Of a stretch of DNA of 32,480 nucleotides, positions 25,625 to 32,480 are shown piece by piece (position 1 is the stretch's first letter; each line of letters opens with the position of its first letter). The position numbers and the translations under genes were made by a program. Source of the DNA: Gammaproteobacteria bacterium (GTDB lineage: Bacteria > Pseudomonadota > Gammaproteobacteria > Steroidobacterales > GCA-2729495); assembly GCA_024276095.1 (NCBI GenBank), contig JAJRXW010000150.1, forward strand, positions 1 through 32,480, written 5' to 3'. A model generated the notes under the pieces. It was given only the letters and a program-made list of their open reading frames with translations. It was not told the origin of the DNA and did not search any database.

Positions 25625-25936
25625 ATGGCAGCTTATCTCGTCGCCCAGGCTGAAGTCACCAACATGACCGAAAATTTTAAACGATACGCAGAACGATCAG
25701 CAGAAATCCTGCACGATCATGGCGGCAAGTACATTGTTCGCGGACTTCCGGCAAAGGTCATAAAAGGCGAGCAGTTCAAGGGCAAATTCATCATCATCGC
25801 CGAGTTTCCGTCGATGGAGCATCTCGACGGCTTTCTCAATGACGAAGAGTATGTGAACGATGTCGCACCGCTTCGCGAGGGCACCGGCAATTACGAATTT
25901 GCGGCCTGCGAGTCCCCGCCGCCTGAGATGGTCTGA
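25625..25936 (+). CDS. DUF1330 family small protein
   Basis: This 103-residue soluble protein has the DUF1330 pattern: AAYLVAQAEVTN at the start, a helix with FKRYAERSAEILHDHGGKYIVRG, then GKFIIIAEFPSMEHLDGFLNDEEY and APLREGTG. The family adopts a ferredoxin-like alpha/beta-barrel dimer, and its function is not established. The ATG follows an AGGAG at good spacing. The ATG at 25625 is preferred, because the earlier in-frame starts lie within the OPT gene. It is convergent with the thioesterase gene; the stops are 5 bases apart. Confidence 0.85.
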   Translation: MAAYLVAQAEVTNMTENFKRYAERSAEILHDHGGKYIVRGLPAKVIKGEQFKGKFIIIAEFPSMEHLDGFLNDEEYVNDVAPLREGTGNYEFAACESPPPEMV

Positions 25937-25941
25937 TCGAA

Positions 25942-26355
25942 TCAGCCGCCGGTTACGATCATGAAACTCGCCGTGGCATTTGCAATGACCGTGCCGTTGT
26001 CAGCCTGAACAGCGGAAGATTCCATCAGGGCCAGGCGCCCCTTACGTTTCACCTGCCTGCCTTCGAGCAGAATCGTTTTGCCGAGTTCCAGCGGCCTGCG
26101 GTAACGTATCTCGCACTTCGCCGTATGTGCTGTCTCGCCCTGAAGATACATCCAGTTGGCCATCACATCATCGAGCGCGCAAAATATCATGCCGCCATGA
26201 GTTTGATTGGCGTAGCCGGCATGATGTTCGCCCGGTGTAAATTCGGAGAGGCAAAGATCGCCCTCCATCCGGAACTTCAGCCTCAGGCCAATCGGGTTAT
26301 CAGGGCCACAGACGAAGCAGTGGTTGTCTTCGGATTGCAATAGTGCTTCGGACAC
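25942..26355 (-). CDS. Hotdog-fold acyl-CoA thioesterase (PaaI/4HBT type)
   Basis: This is a predicted 137-residue single hotdog domain. NHCFVCGPDNPIGLRLKF (11-28) is the typical Cys-containing opening of this subgroup, followed by HHAGYANQTHGGMIFCALDDVM with the HGGM motif (53-56) of thioesterases, CEIRYRRPLELG and the final strand with TASFMIVTG. I chose a GTG at 26355 because it has an AGGAG eight bases upstream and gives a compact N-terminus; the frame extends 16 codons further without support. It is divergent from the HIT gene (58 bases). It probably cleaves acyl-CoA esters; the specific substrate is unknown. Confidence 0.8.
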   Translation of the reverse strand: MSEALLQSEDNHCFVCGPDNPIGLRLKFRMEGDLCLSEFTPGEHHAGYANQTHGGMIFCALDDVMANWMYLQGETAHTAKCEIRYRRPLELGKTILLEGRQVKRKGRLALMESSAVQADNGTVIANATASFMIVTGG

Positions 26356-26413
26356 TGTCTGTGCTCCTGACTGAAGAAATACGCGGTAACCGTAAACTAG
26401 CACAGGAGAGGTA

Positions 26414-26845
26414 ATGATGGCGTACGACGATACGAATATTTTCGCAAAAATCCTGCGTGGTGAAATCCCGGCCTATCGCGTTTACGAAGACGACCGGACC
26501 TTTGCGATGCTCGACATCATGCCGCAATCCGACGGCCATACCCTGGTCCTACCCAAATCGCCGGCCGAGAATCTGTTCGATCTCGACCCTGACAGTGCGA
26601 CAGCAGTCATTCTGTCGACGCAGCGGGTTGCCCGTGCAATCCAGGCCGCGTTCTCACCCGATGGCATGTTGCTGCAACAGTTCAACGGAACGGCGGCCGG
26701 CCAGACGGTATTTCATTTTCACATGCACATTGTGCCGCGCTACGAGAACCAGCCCTTGCGTGGACATTCCCGCAACATGGCGGATTCGGAGCTGCTCGAA
26801 CGCCATGCAGACAAAATTCGCCAGGCCCTGAACGACACGGCCTGA
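26414..26845 (+). CDS. HIT (histidine triad) family nucleotide-binding protein
   Basis: This is a 143-residue HIT-domain protein. The triad is VFHFHMHIVPR with His101, His103 and His105, which transfers or hydrolyses nucleoside phosphates. IFAKILRGEIPAYRVYEDD and GHTLVLPKSPAENLFDL are also typical. It resembles the Hit/HinT-like hydrolases acting on AMP-lysine or phosphoramidate-type substrates. Two adjacent ATGs (26414 and 26417) both fit the AGGAG at 26404-26408. A short hairpin (AGGCAG/CTGCCT, 26845-26858) lies at its stop codon, without a T-run. Confidence 0.92.
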   Translation: MMAYDDTNIFAKILRGEIPAYRVYEDDRTFAMLDIMPQSDGHTLVLPKSPAENLFDLDPDSATAVILSTQRVARAIQAAFSPDGMLLQQFNGTAAGQTVFHFHMHIVPRYENQPLRGHSRNMADSELLERHADKIRQALNDTA

Positions 26846-26891
26846 GGCAGTTCTGCCTGAATCTCCCGGATCGGCCGACGACCCGCACGGC

Positions 26892-26903
26892 GTTGCCGGC
26901 AAC
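26892..26903. repeat. 12-bp perfect palindrome in hit-DUF1326 spacer
   Basis: GTTGCCGGCAAC is a perfect 12-base palindrome about 40 bases upstream of the promoter-like sequence that precedes the DUF1326 gene. It could be a regulator site or chance in a GC-rich spacer. No partner copy was noticed elsewhere in the spacer. Confidence 0.4.
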
Positions 26904-26942
26904 AGCGCGCCGCGGCATTGCGCGGCCTTCGGTTTCCAGGCG

Positions 26943-26972
26943 CTGACATTGGTTCAGCCGGCATGATAGAGT
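26943..26972 (+). promoter_or_regulatory. Candidate promoter for the DUF1326-DUF2182 pair
   Basis: CTGACA (26943-26948, five of six -35 bases) and TAGAGT (26967-26972, four of six -10 bases) are separated by 18 bases. This predicts transcription from about 26979 and a leader of about 70 bases carrying a perfect palindrome. It is a resemblance only. Confidence 0.45.
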
Positions 26973-27003
26973 GCTGAGCGCACTTACCGGGCCTGGACAG
27001 TCT

Positions 27004-27015
27004 GGACAGCTGTCC
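27004..27015. promoter_or_regulatory. Palindromic operator-like site in DUF1326 leader
   Basis: GGACAGCTGTCC is a perfect 12-base palindrome. An extra direct copy of CTGGACAG sits just before it (26993-27000), so the half site occurs three times in 23 bases. It lies about 25 bases after the predicted transcription start and 37 bases before the DUF1326 ATG, a typical repressor position. Confidence 0.5.
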
Positions 27016-27051
27016 GAACAACAACCAAACAACAATACGGGGAGCACAGCG

Positions 27052-27693
27052 ATGATACCTTGGGAAATACAGGCAGACGAGTTTGGAAGCTGCAACTGCG
27101 CGTACGGCTGTCCCTGCCAGTTCAGCGCACTGCCGACTCACGGCAACTGCGAGGCAGTGGTCGGTTTCCAGGTCAAGCGGGGACATTTCGGTGACACGCA
27201 ACTGGACGGTTTGCGCGCGGTCGGAATTCTGTCGTGGCCCGGCGCCATTCACGAGGGCGGCGGCAAGGCCTTCAATATCATCGATGAGCGGGCAAACGAG
27301 GCGCAACGCCAGGCACTGCTGACGATTTTCGGCGGCGAGGAAACCGATCCCGGCGCTACGGTGTGGAACGTTTTCGCAGCAACCCTGGATCAGGTGTTTG
27401 AAACGGTTTTCAAACCGATAGAAATCGAGATCGATGTAGAGGCCCGGGTTGGACGGGTGTTCGTGGAAGGCTTCGCCGAGTGTTCCGGTGAGCCCATTCG
27501 CAACCCGGTCACCGGCGATCCACAACGCGCGCGTATCGACTTGCCGGACGGTTTTGAATACACCATCGCCGAAATGGGCAGTTCCACTTTTCAATCGACC
27601 GGACCTATTGAAATGTCGTTCAAGGACCGGTACGCGCAGTTTGCGCATATTCACCTGAACAACCACGGCGTGATAAAAAGCGCGGCAGCCTGA
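27052..27693 (+). CDS. DUF1326 family cysteine-rich protein
   Basis: The predicted 213-residue soluble protein opens with FGSCNCAYGCPCQF (Cys14, Cys16, Cys20, Cys22), the hallmark cysteine cluster of DUF1326, followed by HGNCEAVVGFQVKRGHFG. The family has no established biochemical role; the cysteine cluster suggests metal or redox chemistry. The ATG at 27052 has a GGGGAG upstream and places the cluster at the usual N-terminal distance. The neighbouring DUF2182 membrane protein starts 10 bases downstream. As I recall, the two families commonly occur together, so they probably act as a pair. A promoter-like sequence and a palindrome precede the gene. Confidence 0.85.
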   Translation: MIPWEIQADEFGSCNCAYGCPCQFSALPTHGNCEAVVGFQVKRGHFGDTQLDGLRAVGILSWPGAIHEGGGKAFNIIDERANEAQRQALLTIFGGEETDPGATVWNVFAATLDQVFETVFKPIEIEIDVEARVGRVFVEGFAECSGEPIRNPVTGDPQRARIDLPDGFEYTIAEMGSSTFQSTGPIEMSFKDRYAQFAHIHLNNHGVIKSAAA

Positions 27694-27703
27694 TCGGCCA
27701 ACG

Positions 27704-28543
27704 ATGTCCCGGGTAACCGCGACCGAGGCCCTGCTTCGTCGTGACCGGCTGATTATCGGCGCCGGTCTGATCCTGATCTGCCTGCTGGGCTGGCTGTACA
27801 TTCTCATCGGGGCCGGAACCGGAATGAGCACTGCTGCCATGACGACATGGCAGTTTCCGCCACCGGTATATTCGGGCACCGCGGCGGCAAAGTGGAATGT
27901 GTCCTACTGGATCATCATGACGCTCATGTGGTGGGTCATGATGATTGCCATGATGGTGCCCAGCGCTGCACCGACAATTCTGCTCTATGCCAGGGTCCAC
28001 CGCCATGCCCAAAAGAAAGACCGGGAGAGGCCCGGGCGTGAACCTGCTCAGGCGCAAAATTCCGCTGCTCCAACGGCCACGTTCGTCTGCGGATACCTGC
28101 TGGTCTGGCTGGCATTCAGCCTGACGGCAACAGCCCTGCAGTGGTTGTTTGAACGGGCCGGGCTGATGCACGCCATGATGATGTGGAGTACCAGCACGGT
28201 ATTGTCAGCGCTTTTCCTGCTGGCGGCCGGCTTCTATCAGCTCTCTGCGCTGAAACACACCTGCCTGCAACATTGCCGTTCGCCGGTGGCATTCCTCTCG
28301 CATCATTGGCGCGCCGGGCACTCGGGGGCATTGCGCATGGGGCTGGAGCATGGCCTGTATTGTCTTGGATGCTGCTGGTTGCTGATGGCGCTGCTGTTTG
28401 TCGGCGGCATCATGAACCTGGTCTGGATAATCGGCCTGGCGGTGTTTGTACTGCTTGAGAAGCTCGGCCCCTGGAGCTACCTGGTCAATCGTATTTCCGG
28501 TTTCCTGATGATTGGCACCGGCGGATATTTGCTGTTGCAGTAA
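27704..28543 (+). CDS. DUF2182 predicted metal-binding membrane protein
   Basis: This is a 279-residue integral membrane protein. Family hallmarks are MTLMWWVMMIAMMVPSAAP (about 72-90), the cytoplasmic or periplasmic HTCLQHCRSPVAFL segment, and GLEHGLYCLGCCWLLMALLF with an HG..C.GCC cluster, then MNLVWI. The His/Cys-rich sites inside and next to helices are why the family is described as predicted metal-binding. It follows the DUF1326 gene by 10 bases and probably forms one transcription unit with it. Transport or sensing of a metal ion is an inference. The + strand shows no T-rich terminator after it; the hairpin downstream points the other way. Confidence 0.85.
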   Translation: MSRVTATEALLRRDRLIIGAGLILICLLGWLYILIGAGTGMSTAAMTTWQFPPPVYSGTAAAKWNVSYWIIMTLMWWVMMIAMMVPSAAPTILLYARVHRHAQKKDRERPGREPAQAQNSAAPTATFVCGYLLVWLAFSLTATALQWLFERAGLMHAMMMWSTSTVLSALFLLAAGFYQLSALKHTCLQHCRSPVAFLSHHWRAGHSGALRMGLEHGLYCLGCCWLLMALLFVGGIMNLVWIIGLAVFVLLEKLGPWSYLVNRISGFLMIGTGGYLLLQ

Positions 28544-28584
28544 TGAAAGCGACACCGGGCACTGTTATTGCGCACGGCCCCGAT

Positions 28585-28611
28585 ACAAAAAACCCGGCGC
28601 GAAGCCGGGTT
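28585..28611 (-). terminator. Rho-independent terminator of the RRM gene
   Basis: On the minus strand an eight-pair stem AACCCGGC/GCCGGGTT closes a TTCGC loop (28591-28611). With its last Ts, the stem runs straight into further Ts, a classic intrinsic terminator. It lies 76 bases after the stop of the RNA-binding protein gene. On the plus strand no T-run follows, so it terminates mainly the minus-strand transcript. Confidence 0.85.
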
Positions 28612-28687
28612 CCCTGTTCTGTGCCGGAGCTCGATTCCAGGCCGGCCGTTATTGCGGCGGCCCGAATCGATGCCCTGGAGAAAGCCG

Positions 28688-28990
28688 CTACCAGCGATCT
28701 CCACCGTAGCCGCCGCCACCACCGCCGCGGTTGCCGCGCGGTGCTTTCGGCTTGGCTTCGTTGACCTTGATTTCACGGCCTTCCATGCTGGTGCCATTAA
28801 GCTCCTGGATGGCCTTTTGAGCCTCGCCGTCGCGCGACATTTCGACGAAAGCAAAACCCTTGCTCTGGCCGGTATCGCGATCCGTGATCACATTGACCGA
28901 ATCAACGGTGCCGCACTGGCTGAATGCCTCTTCCAGCGTTTGCTGGTTAGCTGAATACGGCAAATTGCCGACGTAAAGTTTCCTACCCAT
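28688..28990 (-). CDS. RRM-type RNA-binding protein with glycine-rich tail
   Basis: This 100-residue protein consists of one RNA recognition motif, RNP2 LYVGNL (5-10) and RNP1 KGFAFVEM (44-51), plus a short basic Gly-rich tail (85-98). This is the bacterial cold-induced RNA-binding type, thought to act on mRNA structure. A perfect AGGAGG lies five bases before the ATG, predicting strong translation. The gene has its own TATACT-type -10 about 85-90 bases upstream and a strong terminator. It follows rhlE on the same strand, another RNA-remodelling gene that is often cold-responsive. Confidence 0.93.
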   Translation of the reverse strand: MGRKLYVGNLPYSANQQTLEEAFSQCGTVDSVNVITDRDTGQSKGFAFVEMSRDGEAQKAIQELNGTSMEGREIKVNEAKPKAPRGNRGGGGGGYGGDRW

Positions 28991-29075
28991 GATACCTCCT
29001 AAAGGTTCGATAACCGCTCAAGAGGATGTAGGCACGATGCCCGCAGACTCGACAGAAACGATGTAAGGGCCGCGA

Positions 29076-29081
29076 AGTATA
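29076..29081 (-). promoter_or_regulatory. Candidate -10 element for the RRM gene
   Basis: On the minus strand TATACT follows GGG and precedes TCGCGG, predicting a start near 29068 and a leader of about 78 bases. No convincing -35 is seen at the standard distance. A long leader would suit cold-shock type regulation, but this is inference. Confidence 0.4.
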
Positions 29082-29134
29082 CCCTTTTTCAGGGGGCTTA
29101 ATACCTCGCCGGCCAGAAACAGCCCGATCACGGC

Positions 29135-30445
29135 TTATCCTGCGCGCCGCCGGCGACCGGAAGAGCGGTTCCCCTGCGCGCTGCGGGCGTCATGACTGTG
29201 GGAAGGCCCGGTTCTCTTTTTCTTGCGGCCACCGGTATTTCGTCCTCCGCCGTTATGCCCGGCGGAACGCTGCGAACGGCCCTGGAGAATCGGCTCCGCC
29301 TTGATGCGCGGGTCCGGCTCGTAACCCGGAATGATCTCCTGTTCTATCCTGCCCTTGAGTATACGTTCGATGTCGCGCAGCAGCTTGAGTTCATCGATAC
29401 AGACCAGGGATACCGCCTGTCCTTCCTGGCCGGCGCGCGCAGTACGCCCGATGCGATGCACGTAGTCCTCCGGAACATTGGGCAATTCGTAGTTTACGAC
29501 GTGCGGCAGCCGTTCGATATCCAGACCGCGCGCTGCAATATCCGTCGCAACCAGTACCCGGACTTTACCGGCCTTGAAATCCGCCAGCGCTTTGGTTCGC
29601 GCCGCCTGCGATTTATTGCCGTGGATCGCCACCGCCCTGATGCCGTCATCCGACAGCTGTTCGGCAAGCCGATTGGCGCCATGCTTGGTGCGCGTGAAAA
29701 CCAGTACCTGTCGCCAGTTCTCCACACCGATGCGGTGCGAGAGCAGTTCGCGTTTGCGGCGCTTGTCGACCGGATACACAACCTGGCTGACGCGATCTGC
29801 CGTCGTATTTCGGGGAGCTACCTGAATCTCAGTCGGAGCATGCAGGAAATCAGCCGCAAGGCGCCTGATTTCTTTTGAAAAGGTCGCTGAAAACAACAGA
29901 TTCTGGCGCTGCTTCGGCAATGTACTGAGAATTTTACGGATGTCGCGGATAAACCCCATATCGAGCATGCGATCCGCTTCGTCCAGAACGAGTGTTTCGA
30001 CACTGGACAGGTCAATCGTTCTTTGCTGGACATGATCGAGCAATCGGCCGGGTGTCGCGACCACGATATCGACACCCTTTCGTAATTTTGAGATTTGCGG
30101 ATTGATACTGACACCGCCAAATATTTCCATGGTCCTGAACGGCAGAAAACTGCCGTAGGTAAGAACGCTTTGACGAACCTGTGCGGCAAGCTCGCGCGTC
30201 GGGACAAGAATCAGCGCCCTGACGCATCCGCGCCGCCCCTCGGAAGGTCGCATTTGCAGTTGCTGTAACAGCGGCAACGTAAAGCCGGCTGTTTTGCCGG
30301 TGCCGGTCTGGGCCCCGGCGAGAACGTCGCGGCCTTCGAGAATAAGCGGTATCGCCTGCTGCTGGATCGGGGTTGCCTTGAGGTAGCCCTGTTTTTCAAT
30401 CGCGCGCAGCAATTCGGCCGACAGGCCGAGTTTTTCAAATAACAT
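29135..30445 (-). CDS. rhlE: DEAD-box RNA helicase RhlE
   Basis: This is an ATP-dependent RNA helicase linked to ribosome maturation and RNA turnover. From the ATG at 30445 it has 436 residues: a Q motif around [14 protein letters not shown] (20-33), motif I AQTGTGKT (45-52), [18 protein letters not shown] (155-158), SAT (186-188) and motif [12 protein letters not shown]. The [11 protein letters not shown] form and the basic, Gly/Ser/Arg-rich C-terminal tail are typical of RhlE rather than DbpA, SrmB or RhlB. The frame extends 17 codons upstream, but the family N-terminus (F..LGLS..LLRA) fits the internal Met. A 229-base leader or spacer precedes it. Confidence 0.93.
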   Translation of the reverse strand: MLFEKLGLSAELLRAIEKQGYLKATPIQQQAIPLILEGRDVLAGAQTGTGKTAGFTLPLLQQLQMRPSEGRRGCVRALILVPTRELAAQVRQSVLTYGSFLPFRTMEIFGGVSINPQISKLRKGVDIVVATPGRLLDHVQQRTIDLSSVETLVLDEADRMLDMGFIRDIRKILSTLPKQRQNLLFSATFSKEIRRLAADFLHAPTEIQVAPRNTTADRVSQVVYPVDKRRKRELLSHRIGVENWRQVLVFTRTKHGANRLAEQLSDDGIRAVAIHGNKSQAARTKALADFKAGKVRVLVATDIAARGLDIERLPHVVNYELPNVPEDYVHRIGRTARAGQEGQAVSLVCIDELKLLRDIERILKGRIEQEIIPGYEPDPRIKAEPILQGRSQRSAGHNGGGRNTGGRKKKRTGPSHSHDARSAQGNRSSGRRRRAG

Positions 30446-30481
30446 GTGTTTGTGTACTCCAGAATCGCCTGACCCAAAGGC

Positions 30482-30569
30482 GAACATATGCCGCACGGGT
30501 TCGGTCCAGGCTGGAAAAATCAGAAAGCTCCGTTGCCCGCGGAATTGCTGGGCTGGAACATATGGCGCA
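30482..30569 (-). repeat. 14-base imperfect direct repeat in rhlE upstream region
   Basis: GAACATATGCCGCA (30482-30495) and GAACATATGGCGCA (30556-30569) match at 13 of 14 bases, 74 bases apart, upstream of rhlE. A TATAGT on the minus strand (30596-30601) could be the rhlE -10, which would put both copies in the mRNA leader. Apart from these and a small ACACCG/CGGTGT hairpin at the GFA gene's stop, I see nothing in the spacer 30446-30674. Confidence 0.5.
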
Positions 30570-30674
30570 GACCGAAGTGCGCCAGAACGCGACGGACTAT
30601 AACAGATGCGGAACCAAAAGCCAGTAACCGGTTATCAAACCCCGCCGGAGCGGCTGGAATACACCGAAACGGTG

Positions 30675-31094
30675 TCAGTCGTGGAGATTCATGACGGTCG
30701 GCGCCCAGACCGCTTTTCGAAACTCGATGCGCTCCCGACGAGACTGGTCCCGCCATCGCCTGACCTGCGGTGCTTCCAGGTCGCGATAATTCGTCAGCCT
30801 GAGATTCAGCGCACTCCAGCACCGGCCCTGTTCCTCGATGATGGCGGCCACATAAATACCGCAGCGTTTGCAGATCAGAAAGTCTGAACTGTTCTCGCCG
30901 AACCGGTAACGCAGCAGCTGGTCGCTGTCCCTGATGCCGATCGACGCTGCTCCCTGCGCATCGGACAGATAACTCGCTCCATGCATGGTGCAGAAACGGC
31001 AGGGACAGGTTCTCGGATTCAGGTCCTGCGGACTTCTGCCCGTCTTGAACCGTACTTCGATATTGCCGCAGTGGCACTGTGCCCGGATAATCAC
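30675..31094 (-). CDS. GFA (glutathione-dependent formaldehyde-activating/CENP-V) family zinc protein
   Basis: This 139-residue protein has the cysteine pattern of the GFA fold: CHCG at 7-10, CPCRFC at 30-35 and CKRCG at 75-79, which together bind zinc. The original GFA enzyme was proposed to speed S-hydroxymethylglutathione formation, but most family members have no proven activity, so function remains open. Translation starts at a GTG, 10 bases after the stop of the GIY-YIG-like gene upstream, suggesting one operon. A small hairpin overlaps its stop codon without a T-run. Confidence 0.85.
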   Translation of the reverse strand: MIIRAQCHCGNIEVRFKTGRSPQDLNPRTCPCRFCTMHGASYLSDAQGAASIGIRDSDQLLRYRFGENSSDFLICKRCGIYVAAIIEEQGRCWSALNLRLTNYRDLEAPQVRRWRDQSRRERIEFRKAVWAPTVMNLHD

Positions 31095-31104
31095 AGGTCT
31101 TCGA

Positions 31105-31605
31105 TCAGTGCAGGCCGGCCATTACGGCCAGTTGTTGTCTGGAAAGATAATGCACCGTGCCGCATGCATCGACAGACATCAATGCAATGCCGATGGCTCG
31201 AACGGCCATACGCTGCGGTAAAGACACCAGGTGCGTGAGACACCGGCAATCCGAGGCGCCGAAACCCGGCATTGGTACTTCGGCCTCGGGCAATGCCAGC
31301 AGCTGTTCGCTCCAGGCATGTTCCAGGTTGCGGCGGCCGTAGCGAATCCAGCACCCGCGTATGTCGCAATAGGGGCGCAAATAGTCCAGGTGCCAGTGCG
31401 GCTTCTGGCTCAGGCGCAGGTGGTGCTTCAGCCGGGCCGCCGTTCCGCCGGCGCCCTGGGCGCTGCCGAGGTAAATGTAGCGCCTTGGGCGGATCTGCAG
31501 CGGCCCCTTTGCACCGATGTCGATGCTGATCCCGGACTCGTGCGGTTCGAGCAGCAGGCAATAGGTCCCCTGGCCGGATACCGCGAACGTCGAACGCGGT
31601 TTGAT
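31105..31605 (-). CDS. GIY-YIG nuclease-like protein of DUF123 family, start codon not canonical
   Basis: Translating the minus strand gives about 166 residues that match DUF123: SGQGTYCLLLEP (the GIY-like strand), RPRRYIYLGSAQGAGGTAARLKHHLR (the YIG-like strand and catalytic Arg region, 61-66 residues before PMPGFGASDCRCLTHL), and HWHLDYLRP. The frame opens after a TAG at 31609-31611 and has no ATG, GTG or TTG before the conserved core; the first TTG (31380) lies in the middle of the domain. An ATC at 31605 sits eight bases after a GGAG and may be a rare start, a mutated ATG or a sequencing error. The gene lies between the DUF190 gene (same frame) and the GFA gene. Nuclease activity of the family is not established. 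Confidence 0.7.
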   Translation of the reverse strand: MKPRSTFAVSGQGTYCLLLEPHESGISIDIGAKGPLQIRPRRYIYLGSAQGAGGTAARLKHHLRLSQKPHWHLDYLRPYCDIRGCWIRYGRRNLEHAWSEQLLALPEAEVPMPGFGASDCRCLTHLVSLPQRMAVRAIGIALMSVDACGTVHYLSRQQLAVMAGLH

Positions 31606-31608
31606 AAG

Positions 31609-31947
<339 letters not shown>

Positions 31948-31953
31948 TCACCT

Positions 31954-32346
31954 CTAGATGTATCGAGCGCCTACGTATCCGGCGTAGGCGGCCACCAGCC
32001 CCAGAAACAGCTGCAGAAAAATATTGATGAATGCTCTTAACAGCTCCGTATTCTCCAGCAGCATCAGTGTCTCGAAGGCGAAGGTCGAGAAAGTCGTAAA
32101 ACCGCCCAGCACGCCGATCATCAGGAACAGTCGCTGGCCCGGGTCGAGAACGCCGCGGTACTCGGCCAGCCCGCCAAGCAGGCCGATAAAAAGACAGCCG
32201 ATGACATTGACGGCCAGTGTGCCATACGGAAATACACTTGCGGGCACCAGGCGCTGCGTCCATCCGCTGATCATGAATCTCAGGCCGGAACCGACGAAGC
32301 CGCCCATACCGACTATCAGCAGCTGCTTGATATAAATTGTATTCAC
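31954..32346 (-). CDS. crcB: Fluoride channel FluC (CrcB)
   Basis: FluC is a dual-topology dimeric channel that lets toxic fluoride leave the cytoplasm. The 130-residue protein has four helices and the family signatures: GGFVGSGLRF at 15-24, GTLAVNVIGCLFIG with Asn47, and GGFTTFSTF (81-89) containing the fluoride-lining Phe and the central sodium-site residues. Translation starts at a GTG that overlaps the stop of the upstream deacetylase gene (GTGA). The DUF190 gene follows after 9 bases. I see no fluoride riboswitch; the upstream operon start lies outside the window. Confidence 0.95.
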   Translation of the reverse strand: MNTIYIKQLLIVGMGGFVGSGLRFMISGWTQRLVPASVFPYGTLAVNVIGCLFIGLLGGLAEYRGVLDPGQRLFLMIGVLGGFTTFSTFAFETLMLLENTELLRAFINIFLQLFLGLVAAYAGYVGARYI

Positions 32347-32480
32347 AGGCCCTCCGACTGCTCGGCGATCAGGTCCGATATCGGCACCAGGCGGAATCCC
32401 TCCTGCCTGAGCTTCGGCAGCTCGCGTTCCAGGTAGCTGATCGTCACCAGGTTCGGGTGGCCGATGCCAACGGCCGTACC
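32343..32480 (-). CDS. Divergent polysaccharide deacetylase family protein, C-terminal fragment
   Basis: Only the last 45 residues are inside the window; the 5' part lies beyond the right edge. The visible end reads GTAVGIGHPNLVTISYLERE, then LPKLRQEGFRLVPISDLIAE. The GIGHP...L..L...G.RLVP.S pattern is the C-terminal strand-helix of the 'divergent polysaccharide deacetylase' (YibQ-like) family of NodB-fold periplasmic proteins, often encoded next to cell-division or murein hydrolase genes. Its TGA stop overlaps the crcB GTG by two bases of shared codon (GTGA). The assignment rests on a short stretch. Confidence 0.7.
   Translation of the reverse strand, partial: GTAVGIGHPNLVTISYLERELPKLRQEGFRLVPISDLIAEQSEGL

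Noticed and set aside
28591-28611. Hairpin after the DUF2182 gene as its terminator
   Set aside because: The T-run follows the stem only on the minus strand, so it belongs to the RRM gene; on the plus strand the following bases are not T-rich.
31091-31561. Long open frame on the minus strand over the DUF123 region (156 codons)
   Set aside because: Its translation is Arg/Pro/Ala-rich with no family resemblance, while the neighbouring frame gives a clear DUF123 domain; it is a shadow frame.
32343-32480. Fluoride riboswitch upstream of crcB
   Set aside because: The sequence before crcB is coding for the end of a polysaccharide deacetylase family protein and overlaps it by GTGA; any riboswitch would lie outside the window.

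Overview
The window is a dense chromosomal segment of a GC-rich (by eye), Gram-negative, aerobic bacterium, most probably a gammaproteobacterium. Supporting signs are a cox cluster of the type coxC / DUF2909 / surf1 / CXXXC protein / ctaA, a UvrD very close to the E. coli enzyme, RhlE, a tatABC operon and lipoprotein substrate-binding proteins. The mix of TRAP, Opp-type ABC, POT and OPT transporters suggests a peptide- and organic-acid-scavenging heterotroph, perhaps marine; this is inference. I see no tRNA, rRNA, CRISPR array, phage or insertion sequence.

Layout: (1) 1-2951, the end of a cytochrome c oxidase cluster: coxC (cut by the window edge), a divergent DUF2909 gene, surf1, a CXXXC membrane-anchored assembly-type protein and heme A synthase ctaA. 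(2) 2970-6140, an unrecognised anchored protein and uvrD, which carries an in-frame TAA at a conserved Glu just before motif VI. (3) 6172-10913, trkA-trkH for potassium uptake followed by the TRAP membrane subunits dctQ-dctM. (4) 10930-13048, a DUF3592-like membrane protein and a glutathione S-transferase on either side of an inverted-repeat control region. (5) 13108-19837, minus strand: one tightly overlapped operon in which a TRAP (TakP/DctP-type) binding protein precedes a full peptide ABC transporter oppABCDF. (6) 20148-22126, dtd and tatABC. (7) 22144-25580, a POT and an OPT peptide transporter overlapping by one base. (8) 25625-28543, small enzymes (DUF1330, hotdog thioesterase, HIT) and a DUF1326-DUF2182 cysteine-rich pair behind a promoter-like sequence and a perfect palindrome. 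(9) 28585-30445, a cold-shock-type RRM protein with a clear terminator, and the DEAD-box helicase rhlE. (10) 30675-32480, minus-strand cluster: polysaccharide deacetylase (partial), fluC/crcB, a DUF190 gene with a second in-frame TAA at a family Glu, a GIY-YIG (DUF123) nuclease-like gene without a normal start codon, and a GFA-type zinc protein.

How the parts work together: the left end builds heme-copper oxidase. The middle is dominated by uptake (K+, organic acids through TRAP, peptides through three unrelated transporter classes). The TRAP binding protein has a twin-arginine lipoprotein signal, and tatABC lies under 1 kb away. The most notable anomalies are the two independent Glu-position TAA codons with intact family sequence on both sides, the missing start codon of the DUF123 gene, and the TRAP binding protein sitting in the opp operon while its likely membrane partners lie about 8 kb away on the other strand.
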